Shown here: positions 1-10,900 of the stretch, in pieces
Layout of the letters: each line of letters starts with the position of its first letter
How positions within the stretch are numbered: position 1 is the stretch's first letter
Source of the DNA: Aplidium turbinatum
Lineage: Eukaryota > Chordata > Ascidiacea > Aplousobranchia > Polyclinidae
DNA length: 64,000 nt
Direction of reading: 5' to 3'
NCBI GenBank assembly: GCA_918807975.1
Contig: OU964921.1
Coordinates: forward strand, 39,272,498 to 39,336,497
Made by a program: the position numbers and the translations under genes
The notes under the pieces: generated by a model
What the model saw: the letters and a program-made list of their open reading frames with translations, nothing else
Told to the model about the DNA's origin: nothing
Database searches by the model: none

Positions 1-1012
1 TGCTCGATATAATAAGGATTTCACAATCAAAGGTCACTATAGGACAGTAACCGATAATAACATCTAGTAAAAATTATATAATTAAAACAGCACGCTTGGT
101 CCAGACACATAATGCAGCCTACCGTGTGGGCTATGCTATGCCTATTGATTGTGACATTAACTGTGTTCCACCAATTTACATGCTATCAGACTACATTTAT
201 GTCTGCATTGCCATAATGATTTGCTTTAGGACAATTGGCTACTAAATTGACATTGCAAGGTCTAGCCTATTCGGCTATTGAAATTGACAACGTAAAAAAC
301 GATTTACAAACCAATTCTTGAAGTTTAAACTGCCTAAGGCCTATTTATTAGATCAAACAATAGTCAATTTAGCACAACTCTTTACGATAACTTGTCTTAG
401 AATTAGATCAAGATGCAACCTGCAATAAAATTGTACTCACTGATGATCGTGTATTCTTGGAACAACGAAACGCCACATTGATATATAAATGAAATCACGA
501 GTTTTTTTTTTAATTGTTTCAAATATAGATATTGATTTTAGATTTTCGGGTACGTTTTCAAGAAAATCTGTTTTTCTTGGTTGACCTCTATTATTTTCAG
601 CACAATCACTTTATTAAAGAAGCTATGGAAACAAACTTTTTGTTGCACTTATAGCAAGTTTTAATGATGGCGATATTCGCAACCAATATATGGCGCAAAC
701 ACATTTGAACTGAGATAACATTTACAAAAACACAGACTATCCGAGATTAAAATCAGTGACGTAACTAAAAAGAAAATTTTAGAGGGTATAAAAGCAATTG
801 TTGGAGGGTAAACGTCATTCAACATAAATTACAATGGTATTAAAACATATTTTATGAGAGAGCAAGATAAAATTATCTACATCTCTGATTAAACAGTTTT
901 AAAATGTTCACGGGTCGAGTCAGCATAATTTAACACACAGTAAAGTTTTGAAAATCATCAAATTAAAAATCAATTTTGAAAATCGTGCCATAAAAGTTAT
1001 TTGTTTCAACAG
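1..1012. other. No gene seen upstream of the GPCR exon
   Basis: No convincing coding exon, tRNA or bounded transposon is visible here. The stretch is probably intron or upstream sequence of the receptor whose penultimate coding exon starts at 1013. Earlier receptor exons (TM1-TM5) must lie outside the window or be too divergent for me to see. Confidence 0.5.
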
Positions 1013-1858
1013 GAGATCGGACAACAATCGTCGGATACTGTTAGTGAGCGTGGTCATATGCATCGGGTATATGGTAACGTTCTTACCCAGTCTTATCGTT
1101 AATCTGCTTCCTGGCAGGTATGACACATCGCATTATGATCCATTATCTGAATGCAATCCGCCGTGGTAACAATATAACTGAAGAGCTTACCTTAGCACGA
1201 TTTTAGTGACCGAGCTTTTTCCGATAGGCTTAAGGTATCCTATTGTTTGCATTACCGACTCTCAAAAACATCATTATATTTGCACAGTTTTTTTGCCCAT
1301 GCCACAGTATAAACCATGTGTGTCTGGTGGCTTGTTTTTTTAGCAAAGGGCTATACGTCATCATGCATAAGCATTCTCAGGTCATAGATATTGTTTTAAT
1401 TCTAAATCTTTATAAGCTTATATCTACATTTTACAAGTCATCGTAGGTTGCTGTTTTCTACTCCTTATTGTAGGCTACTGTATAAACTCTTACCTTCGTA
1501 CGCCGCCGCGTACCACTCACAAACGATAGATCTAGCTAGATGCTTTAGAGGCTACCGTGGAACAAATGAACAATTTGAAATTTACTAAAAAAGTATTTTT
1601 ATTTTCAGTAAAGATTTCGACGTTCGCGTTCACATGACGGCATCTAATCTCGCCTGGTTCAACAGTGCCCTCAATCCTGTCATTTACGTCGTAATGAATC
1701 CAAGATTCCGGAAAGAATACATCCGTCTTCTCAAATTGCTTTTTGGAAAAGCAACAGGAGGTTTCATGAATAATTCCTCGGTCAACTTGGCAAAGAGCAG
1801 ATCTAATAATCTGCATACCATCAATGATCCTTTGAAGAAAAATGTCACAAAGGAGTAA
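1013..1858 (+). CDS. Rhodopsin-class GPCR, last two coding exons (TM6, TM7, C-tail)
   Basis: Two exons join in frame. Exon 1013-1165 follows the acceptor tttcaacag and ends at the donor gtaaca; exon 1609-1858 follows attttcag and ends at a TAA stop. The split codon (TG + T) becomes Cys. The first exon encodes a basic stretch (RRSDNNRR) and a hydrophobic helix ILLVSVVICIGYMVTFLP, with Phe-Leu-Pro in the position of the TM6 proline motif. The second encodes NLAWFNSALNPVIYVVMNPR, containing the TM7 signature NPxxY, then a helix-8-like FRKEYIRLLKLLF and a Ser/Asn-rich tail. This is the standard 3' end of a class A receptor that couples membrane ligands to G proteins. TM1-TM5 are missing, so the gene is partial at the window edge. 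The ligand class cannot be read; melatonin/opsin-like or orphan receptors are possible. The first ATG of either open frame is not a true start. Confidence 0.85.
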
Positions 1859-2344
1859 ACAAAACTCTTCATATTCTTCTCTGACAGACCACTGCAGCTC
1901 TATATCACCGACTGGTTATAGTGTTCCTGCAGCTGTTTCTGATAAAGTTTTGTTTGGTTCCAGATCGGAGGACATCAATGATTTTTTTAAAACTCTACTA
2001 ATTGTGTTTGTCCTTGCTCAAAGCATTGAGAAGGAAGCCTGAAATATGCTGAGATAAGAATGTGTCCACACCATAAACATAATAGTCTACATATTTTATT
2101 ACGAGCGATTGTTTGTCTGCAGCTTAATCATTGGCTACAAAATTCTTGCTGCCCAGCTTGCTAAATAATGATTTTCTGGAAGAGGTGTCCAATGTAGGGC
2201 TCTAGGTCTAGCCTACATTAACGGCATTGTCTGTCTGTTTATGGACTCTTTGAAAGTAGCCCAAGTGTTAGTATACTATTGTTTCTTTGTCTTCAAAATT
2301 GAATAGGCTATCATTTGTCCTTCAGTATCTAAGCCCACCCAATT
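1859..2344. other. 3' flank of the GPCR, nothing else seen
   Basis: The stretch after the receptor stop holds one short open frame (to about 2042) with no recognisable motif. It is probably 3' untranslated or intergenic sequence. Confidence 0.4.
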
Positions 2345-2450
2345 TATTACATATTGGAGAGAGATGAGCGGTATTTTTAACAACCGGATTCGATCGGGAG
2401 TGGAACCAGGATCGAATGAATGAAAAGCAAGCGCCTTGTCCACTGTGACA
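2345..2450 (-). repeat. tRNA-derived SINE remnant
   Basis: This matches the element at 23300-23425: both contain a 'gtggaaccaggat/agtcgaaccaggat' box-B-like segment followed by 'gcaagcgcctt'. Read on the minus strand this is a decayed tRNA-like head. It is truncated and diverged relative to the other copy. Confidence 0.5.
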
Positions 2451-2532
2451 TCCTTATGTGCAGTAAGCTGAAACTTTAAGGCAAAATAAATGTCATTTGA
2501 ACAGTGTAACGTCCGCTTTGTTTTGTTTAGTT

Positions 2533-2781
2533 CAGCGGTTCTTAACCTATCGCCTTGTCGGCCCCACCTTGAAACTACCAACCAATTCTCCCACCCCTCC
2601 TTTAGGATTGGCTGAAAAGTAATAGTCGCCTACAGTTCGAAATTGTTATAGAAACGTGGTAAAACAACTTTGCTTTTTACATCCTAGTATAACAAACCTT
2701 GATAATTCAGCATCCCCGCACCACCTAGGCACAAGTCTAGCACCCCTTAGTGGTGCGTGCACCCTTGGTTAAGAACCCCTG
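2533..2781. mobile_element. hAT non-autonomous element (MITE), 249 bp
   Basis: The termini are CAGCGGTTCTTAACC and, inverted at the other end, CAGGGGTTCTTAACC. The flanking octamers are gtttagtt (2525-2532) and ggttagtt (2782-2789), a 7/8 match fitting a hAT 8-bp target-site duplication. There is no coding capacity. The interior is rich in CCCC/ACC motifs ('ccccacc', 'gcaccccttagtggtgc'). Confidence 0.8.
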
Positions 2782-2789
2782 GGTTAGTT

Positions 2790-4487
2790 GCTACATTACA
2801 TTGGATGGTGTTTCTCGGTGTTGATTTTTGCGAAGTTGAACTGTCCGACCAGCTTTTTATGAGTGACACACACCATTTGAACTTGTTTTCGTATTTTTAA
2901 TGTGCGTTCAGCCAATCTCTGTTGCTCTAACTTCGCGCTTTTATTTTTGACTGTTTTTGAAAACAGCAATTTTTAAAATGAATCAAAATCAATCTACGAT
3001 AGCAAACCATTGCAAAACAGATGACGTAATAAAACAACAAGTATTGTAAAATAATTGGAACAACCTGTTATTACGCCATACAAATGAAGTACGGATGAAA
3101 ACTAAGCCGAAAATTGGAAAAACAAATGACGTATTTATTGAACACAAAAGAACATGTTAAAGCTATTTGTATTGATGTGATCAAAAATACCTTGTGACTT
3201 GTGACACACAAACTCCTAAATTTCATCTTGCAACGGAAAAGCCAAGCAACGATTCTTTTCAGCTCGATCCAAGAAGAAGACTTCAAAATGTCTTCGAGGA
3301 AGTGAGATTCACTTTGGATTGGAAGGCACGTTTGTTTTGGTTGCTTAATCTCTAGGTCATTGTTCATTACTTTGAGATACTTTGGTTTCTTTGGCCCTTG
3401 AGGTTGTGTTTTTCACAGAACATCAAGGCCGTTTCTCCACTGACTGCGTTGAAGAGAGATTGTGTCGCATATGGGTTGAAAGGAAGCTTTATATAATATT
3501 ATATAACCGTGACCATTATAAGTGAGAACGTCTGCTCACACAAAAATGTTGAGCCAAACAAACTCAATGTTTTCTTTTCAAAAAATTCCTACTTCTGGAA
3601 ATTTGTTTTTATCCAGTTGCTGGTAAAAAATCACGAAGAAAGATGTTGCTGTTGACCTCGGCACTCGGCGTCGTAGTGAAGCACGATTAGCTGCGGGCCA
3701 AAATTAAGATATTGTGCAAAAACAGGCGCGGGTCATACAAATACGTATCACTGGCCGGACTTTGGACACCCCTGGCATAGGCCTACTAAAATACTGTAGA
3801 TCGCCGTGTAGCTCACACTGATCATTTTGAAAATGAAAATAAACGAAGGTGGCAGGTGGGTAATCTCATCTACTCACGATAATCCAGTCTTAACATTCCA
3901 AAAACTTACCAAACCAGATGTTAAGTTTTCGAAGATCAGTGTTAACCTTTGGAAGTTGCAACCCTAAATAGCTAATTAGGTTAATAATAAGTTTTACTTT
4001 TACAGCATTGAAAATTTGAGCTTGTGTTTTTCAAAAGTCGTTGAGGTCTTTCGAATAATGTAGCCTGTTTGACTATCTAAATGTGTTCGAAAATTTTATT
4101 ATGGTGAAAAACATTTTGCCCAGCTGTAGCCTACTGTAATTTGTAAACCCACTATTTCAAACACAGGCTATTTTGTTGAAAACAGTTCCAACATAAACTG
4201 TCCGCGTAGCGAACGGCAATCAAACGTATAGCAACAAAGCCTTTGATATTTTTCAATAAAAAGATAAGTGCAAGGCTATGCACGATTTTGCTACGACTAT
4301 AGGCAGCTAAAGTAGTAAATAAATCAATAACGGTAAAATAATCAATCAATCTACAGGCATTTACGTCAGTAAAGTTGCTGTACAGCATTGAAGCTAGATT
4401 GTGACATTGACAGTAATTTGGTAAAAAAGATTAATCCCTGTGCCTTATTGGATTAATCCGGCAAATTACGTAGTCAGCACAACTGTC
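2790..4487. other. Intergenic, no gene seen
   Basis: No host gene is supported. The only recognisable piece is a possible retroelement scrap near 3220-3367. Confidence 0.4.
3220..3367 (-). pseudogene. Possible BEL/Pao-type retroelement integrase fossil fragment
   Basis: The minus-strand peptide contains 'SSSWIELKRIVAWLFRC', which resembles the 'SSWxxLxRVVAWxxRF' segment common in BEL/Pao polyproteins. It is a short, old, broken scrap with no LTRs attached. The assignment rests on that one motif. Confidence 0.35.
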
Positions 4488-4680
4488 AGCTGCATAGCCT
4501 AGTGGTGAGAGCGCAATCGAAAGGGCGCCACTTCGACACTGCTCATGAGCATGCAGCTGTGTCTTTGGCAGGACACTTAAAGGCATACCTGAAGGTGGAC
4601 ACGAAGATTGGCTTCCTTGCGTTCCCGTCCACTTAATCTAAATCTTCAACTACCGGGTGTAAGCCCGGATACGACAAACA
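4488..4680 (+). repeat. tRNA-headed SINE, family 1
   Basis: The head has box A (tagcctagtggtgagagcg) and a box-B-like cttcgacactgctc. The body has the shared segment 'tgtctttggcaggacactta' and 'gaagattggcttcc', and the end is near 'ggatacgaca'. A second near full-length copy lies at 26138-26343, and fragments lie at 21432-21510 and 24950-25040. Confidence 0.75.
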
Positions 4681-4689
4681 AAAGCACAA

Positions 4690-6405
4690 CTAACCTTAGA
4701 ATGTGGCTTATATTTACAATAGCCTATTAGCTTTACTATTGCGCATTAAAAAGCTGTTGGCCTGCAATTATAGCGTACTGTATTAAAATAAACTGCCGAT
4801 TCTACCTGATTTTATTAGGTTGTGAAATCTGAATGGATTATTTTCTAAAGCTCTCTTGCTTGTAGGCTATTGTTCTCGCTGTGACTAATGGTCAAAAATA
4901 AAAACAAACTGGAACTGGAAATGTGTTACAATTTGCAATAAAAGGCAAAGATGGTTAGAGTTGTATAGCCTATAGTTGAACCTATAGTTATATTTGAAAA
5001 ATACTTTTACTTTCGCTATATAAAATCTATGCTTGACAACTCAAATCTTGTGGTGTGCGCAAGCAACGTGGTTCATAGACAACTGTCAAGGCATTCAACA
5101 ACATGTAGGCTAGTGGTTGGAGCCAGTTACGAACAACAATGCTTCTACAACAACCAACGAGGAGTTCACTCTATTAATTTTGTTGACCGGACTTTCTTCT
5201 GCAGTTCAAAGCTTTAACACTCTACAAACAAGAATTCAACTTTTTCAGAAACTCTTTGATTGATTCGCTAGATGTTGCCAAATCCACAATGTAGGCCTAC
5301 TGTGCAAAAGATTTGAAACAGCACCATTTTAGACAACGGCGACCCGACGGCAAGGAATAACAAAGGCATTCACTCAAAGGAAGGAAATCGGAACACAAGG
5401 ACTCATTAATCTGAACATTCAACAGTTCTTATGTAAATTGATGCAGGCTATTGTGTGTGTGATCTACCCTGGCTTAAATTATATTCTACAAATTAATATT
5501 GTGTGGTAACTTATTATTAGGCAGTGCACTCTAGAAGATATACGGTTAGAACATCGCCCCTTCTAAGCTAGGAGTCGCATATTAGTAGTGCTTAGAAAAT
5601 CCTATCCGACCATAAGTAGGCTACCCCATACCGCCAAACACCCCCTAACTTTTTGCAGCACCTTTGCGTGAAGTCGAGTTGGAAACCACATATTGCAGCA
5701 ACAAGGAGCCCGTAGCTCAAACCCCCTGTGACAACGTTTTTGTTGATGATGAATTCAATCGAGTCTTCTGCAGCGCGAGGAAACTATGTATTTAGCCTAC
5801 CCTTTCAACCAACACCGGCATCCGTGAAATTCGTATGAAAATTTAAAGTAGGCCTAATTACTTCTCCAGCCTACCCAACAAACTAAGCGACATGCGAACA
5901 AACCATTCCTTCATGAATACAAAATACGTTCAACCATGGCCACCTGGAGATGCGGCCTGGTTGGTCACATTTTGATTACAGCTACTGCTAGTGTTTGACT
6001 GACATTTTTTGAGATTTTTTTTACTTTTTGCTGTCTCCTAATGATATAAAAGCTTTTTTGTTGTCTTGCGGAAGCAGTAGCAAATGAGAAAAAGTAAGTT
6101 GAAAAACGCTGAGTCAGACTGTTATTGAAAAATTAATAGTCTGACTAAAATCTTCGAAATCAAATTTTCTTTGGTTTGCAACATCTGAGGATGTTAAAAC
6201 CTATTGTGTCATCTGGAGAAAACAGTAAAGAAAGCGTAAAAATATAAATTTTAGAAAGATGTATTTAAACATTCGCCCAAAGTTAGCAAAATCTGGAAAT
6301 TTCTGCAAAATGTGACAAATCAGGCCGTAGCCTATCTTTAGGTAGCCATGGTTCAACCAACAAACCTCACTTAGGCTACTATCTGCAAGTAGGCTACGGT
6401 ACTTT
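4690..6405. other. Intergenic, no gene seen
   Basis: Scattered GTAGGCTAC/TAGGCCTA motifs occur (for example 5291-5300 and 5616-5624). No exon, RNA gene or bounded transposon could be supported. Confidence 0.4.
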
Positions 6406-6411
6406 GTTTTT

Positions 6412-6722
6412 TTTGTTTTGTTTTATTATCTTTATCCTGCATTGCGGGAAAGCGGACTTGAGCGCTATGCATCGGTGTACGCCTTCCGACGTACACCTGA
6501 CCCACGCTGCAGCCGACTGCAATGTCTTGTTTCCGGTTGTCTACTCTACTTATGACTGAAATTTGGTACTACCCATTACTCGAAATCGATCACTGAGTAG
6601 AGGCAATTATCGTAAAGTTTCTTGCCCAGAGAAACAACAGCAAGTGTGGGTGGCTGGAGTCGAACATGCAGGCTCTCGACTGCGAGCCCAACGCGCTAAC
6701 CACTCGGCCACTGCTGCCTTAT
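6412..6722 (-). repeat. tRNA-headed SINE, family 2 (~310 bp)
   Basis: On the minus strand the head reads gtggccgagtggttagcgcg (box A) and gttcgactcc (box B). A unique body follows, containing 'tctctgggcaagaaacttta', and the 3' end is 'gcaggataaagat'. Near-identical copies sit inside both P-superfamily elements (42370-42690 and 51745-52075). The ending 'ggataaagat' is shared with SINE family 3. Confidence 0.8.
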
Positions 6723-6729
6723 AACAAAA

Positions 6730-7970
6730 TACAGTATAAACAATAAACATCCTGTGCTCTGTTAATACACATGTTTCCTTTGTTGCTAATTTATTAAAGT
6801 GAAAATATTATAGCCTATTTCATGGTTTTCACGAATGGATAGAGAAGTTATAGTGACCTTACACAACGTAGGCTTACCATTGGCACAGTGACAAACGTGG
6901 ATAGCACAAAATATGGAACAACCAACAAAGAAACGTAGGCTAATTTAGCGATTCAACGTCTGACAATGGTAAACCAACGTTAGCTTATGCGTTGTCATAT
7001 AACAAAAAAACAAAAAAGTTGAGGCGGGAAAACAAAGAAATAGCTTTCAAATATGATGCCGGTAGATTGCAACCCAGACAGCAAAATTCATCTTTTTTAC
7101 ACTGAAACATGTTTTATTTTAAACATTTGTACAAAGATGCTATATTTTCTAATTTTATCAACAAAAGGATGGGGCAAAGGTTAGGATGCATCAATCACTT
7201 TAGTTGGCAAATGCACTCTTCTGTTGGCATAGACTTCACATCTATCACAAAACCACAAAATTATATATACACATCAAAAAAAGATTATAAAAATAAGCTA
7301 TCGGAATAAATGCTAATAACAAAAATTAAAAAAAATGGATGAAAAAACAGTGATAGAGGAAAACATCAACACAGAGATGACGTCATTGTGGAGTCGAAGC
7401 TCTTGTGCTTCCAGAGTTATGATGCGAAGAAGTGGCAACTAATTCTGGATGGCGGTTCTGCAAAGCTGCTTTTATCATAGTTGGTTGGATAGGCCACTTT
7501 GGCCGGGTTACGGTGAGGTCGGGTCTCGAACCATCGACTATCTGAAGGCTTGCATCCATGGGGTGGATTGGCTTCCTTTCTCCAGTGACGCAGAGCAGTT
7601 TGATCTCAAGAGGACCAAGGTGAAGGAAGTCCTATAATCGTGCAACGTTAGAGATATATGTGTCCAACAATCAACTGTGAATAGTAGCTGCAATAGCGGT
7701 GTTACGGCCGCAATATGCTTACTGCTCGGCCTAGAGTTCAACTGTTTATACGTAAGACTCTTTCTACTTAGATTTTATATAGCGAGTTTAATCTAAATTA
7801 CTAAGTAAAGCAAAAGAACTGGCCTCTATTGCTCATAAACTCAAAAGCAATGTCTTTAAAAAACGTACAAAAAACAGGAAGTTGTTTTTTCGCAAAAAGA
7901 AAACAATTTATGAAGCAAACGTTGTAATTTATTTAACTAAAAACTAACTACACTTTTATCAGAAGAGTTT
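6730..7970. other. 3' flank of the CCDC83 homologue, no other gene seen
   Basis: No host exon or bounded element was found. A tttatt at about 7929 on the plus strand (AATAAA on the minus strand) could serve as the poly(A) signal of the CCDC83 homologue that stops at 7972. Confidence 0.4.
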
Positions 7971-7971
7971 T

Positions 7972-10900
7972 CTAACGAAGACACAAAAAATGTCCTCCAC
8001 ATACCGCATCTTCGTGGATGTTGATGTATTCATCCTGGTGGGCAATCATATCCGCTTCTACATCTCCTTCTAGCTCTCTTCCATCGCTGGATTCAACATC
8101 GGATCCTTCCTCATCAACTTTCATGATGGAAAAGACTTTGTCTTCTACAGCTTTCTGCATTGAGCTGCGCGGTCGATCTTCTATCGCTAAAAATTATATT
8201 ACAAGCATTTTTTCAAACAACTTTTGCTGTTAATGATGACTTCTCGTTTGCGCAAAGTAAATTGATTGTGCTATGAGCTCTTGAGGTTCAATGATTGAAC
8301 AAAAATTTTCCAGCGACTTAATCACATTAGAAACAGAACTTACAGTCTATTTAAACTTAGCTATTTGGTTACACCTTTCCAAATCGCCTTTTTCGTTTCA
8401 TGTTTTGTTGTTTGTCCATGCAGCTGCCATGAATTAGTCGGGTCTGCCCTAAAATATACTGCGCACAGTTGCTTGCTCGGGGTGCTAAATTGTGCTCGAT
8501 TGCCCGCGCAAATAAATCAGCCACGAACCCAACATTTGCTTGTGGATCAGAAATTAACTGCTTAACGTAGACCTAATACTGTAGCATATCCTATGAAACA
8601 AAAGATTTTAAAATCAATGCGAATAAGAGAGCAAACGATACCCATGACAGGCGTGGATGATACAGAAGGGCTGTCATAACCTTTCTTGTACACCGACATT
8701 TCCTTCAAATCCATCTCATGCATTGTGGATTCATTCAGAACATCTTCTTCTGTGAATTGAGTCAAGTAGAAGTTTCTGAATAAAGACATAGTTTAATGTT
8801 TTCGATATTTGACGCAATGAAAGTTAGGTACTTAGTACACGGTTATCCGTCTTTTGTTCCTCTTTGCTGTCTGGATCTTCTTCGGCCGTGCGCGTGGATT
8901 ACGCCCTTCCAGCGACTGAACTAAGTGAAAAATCCACAACAACAATTGGTAATATTTAATAAAACTACCATTCAACGTTTTATAGGCAGAGAAAACTTTT
9001 TTCTCTCTACATTGAGAAATTCCAAGTATGACTACTTAGATTGCTGGAAGATGGAGACTTCCGTTTCTTCGACTGTGGTAATGTTTCTTCGACTGTAATT
9101 ATTACATTACCAATTGTAATAATTACAATTGGTAATGATGGCAAACGTGAATGGTGCAATAATTAGGTCGTAACCTCGAAATCTTCAGATCCTCTTGCCG
9201 GCAATCAAGCAAACCACTGATAACCTCCAAATTTTCTCGCTCTAGCGATTCCAAAGCCACCAATAATGCTTTTATTTCAGCTCTGCAGAAATAAAAATAA
9301 AACAAAAGTATAGAAAATCTGCTAGTAAAAACATGCTTTAGGCTTGACTCAAACATACTCTATATTTAACCGTTACGAAGATGTAGTTTCTCAGGCACAC
9401 TACAACAATCGGAAACTAATCTTTTCACTTTAGAGGGTACCCTTGTATTTGTAATTCAAAGCCTCTTCTAGCATGAAAAACTGTTTGGATTTCATTTCAA
9501 AAGAAATTTATATGACTTAGCGCAAGATGGTGCAAATAAAAAAAGTTAATCCGCGCATTAAGCTCCTTAATCGTCTAATTTGCTTCATTTGTGGATGGTT
9601 TGCTATTGGTACATGCAGCAAGCTCTAAGCAAACATTGTAACCTGTGAACTTCAGCTTCCTTTTTCAGCCATTCGTTTTCGTGAACCTCCTGCACACTTG
9701 CTGGGTCAAGACGCTCCATGGCTTTCTCGGAGGCAAGATGCTTCTGTTCAGCCATGCAGTCATCCATCCGCGCCTTCACTTCAAACTTCGCGGCATCCAG
9801 CTGTCGTTTGAGGTGAGCTAAAACCGTGTATAATAATTGTAAGTATCCAGTGACTATCCACTGTAAACTACTTGTACAAGTCATGATTGAACATTCATGC
9901 AAAAAGTTTGATCATTAAAAGAAAACAGCGCGAAATAACCTAAAAAATTGGTTGAGGATCGCTCATTAGACTTTTGTTGCAGTTTTTTTTTTTTTTTTTT
10001 TATAACCAACTGTGTTTGTTGGTTGGGTCAAAGAGAAGGGCAACTCTTATTCGTCCAAATGCACTATTATATAGAAACCTCTAAATCAGATCCTACATAT
10101 GTAGCCTACATATAGCCATTCTTAAAGCATGTAATACTGCATAACCATTTGTACGTACAACACATGTCATCAAAGTTGTTCTGCATGTCTTCCAGTTCAG
10201 TCTCTAGCAGATGAATCTGAAATAAACGATAAACCTTGGGCAACACTGGAAACATTAGAAAAGATTTTCAAGGTCTAGATCTAGGAAAAAGGCATTCTGG
10301 GTACAGCAAGTGCGGCTAATCAGCGGTATATTCAGCATAGACAATGGATATTCTTCACTGATATAATGTTTTATTTTCAACAATAATGATGTACATTAAT
10401 CAAAAAATAAAGAACTCAAAATGTAGATACTCACTCATGTTCAGCAAACAAACGTTTCGGAAACTATATAGTCTTCATATTCAGTGCTATAACTGTTGTA
10501 CATTCAATAAAACTAACCTGCATCTTGTGTTCTTGTGCCCCCTTATCACGATAAGTTGTCCAAAAATCAACCTGGCTCTTTGCCTTCGCGTATTTATTGT
10601 CTTTTTCTTCTATTATCAATCCAAGGTCTGCAAAAAGAAACACTTCGTTATTTTCTAGGTACAGTTCAAAATTTTAGAGTGAAAACCTTCATACTGTAAG
10701 AGTGTAGCCTAAGTGCAAAGTGGCCACCATACTTAAGAAAACATTCAAATACGATTCAGAAACGTAGCGAACACATATGGAAATATTTAACGCCAATTGG
10801 GAAAATCGAGGAGTGTATGAGTACTGTCGTGACATATAAAAATAATATGTAATAAACTTTAAGATGTTAAACTTGATCACGTTACTCGGCTTCGTATGCC

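Noticed and set aside
6640-6722. A functional Ser/Leu-type tRNA gene at the SINE head
   Set aside because: The A and B boxes are fused to a 230-bp body repeated at three loci, so it is a SINE.
7400-7560. tRNA-like box B (ggttcgagaccc inverted) near 7525
   Set aside because: No matching box A at the right spacing and no similarity to the SINE families in the window.
8840-8925. Extra CCDC83 exon encoding a basic peptide (RNPRARPKKIQTAKRNKRR)
   Set aside because: Its phase does not join exon 7 or exon 8, whereas exon 7 joins exon 8 directly and matches the human order DLKI...YLTQ. It could be an alternative exon but is unsupported.
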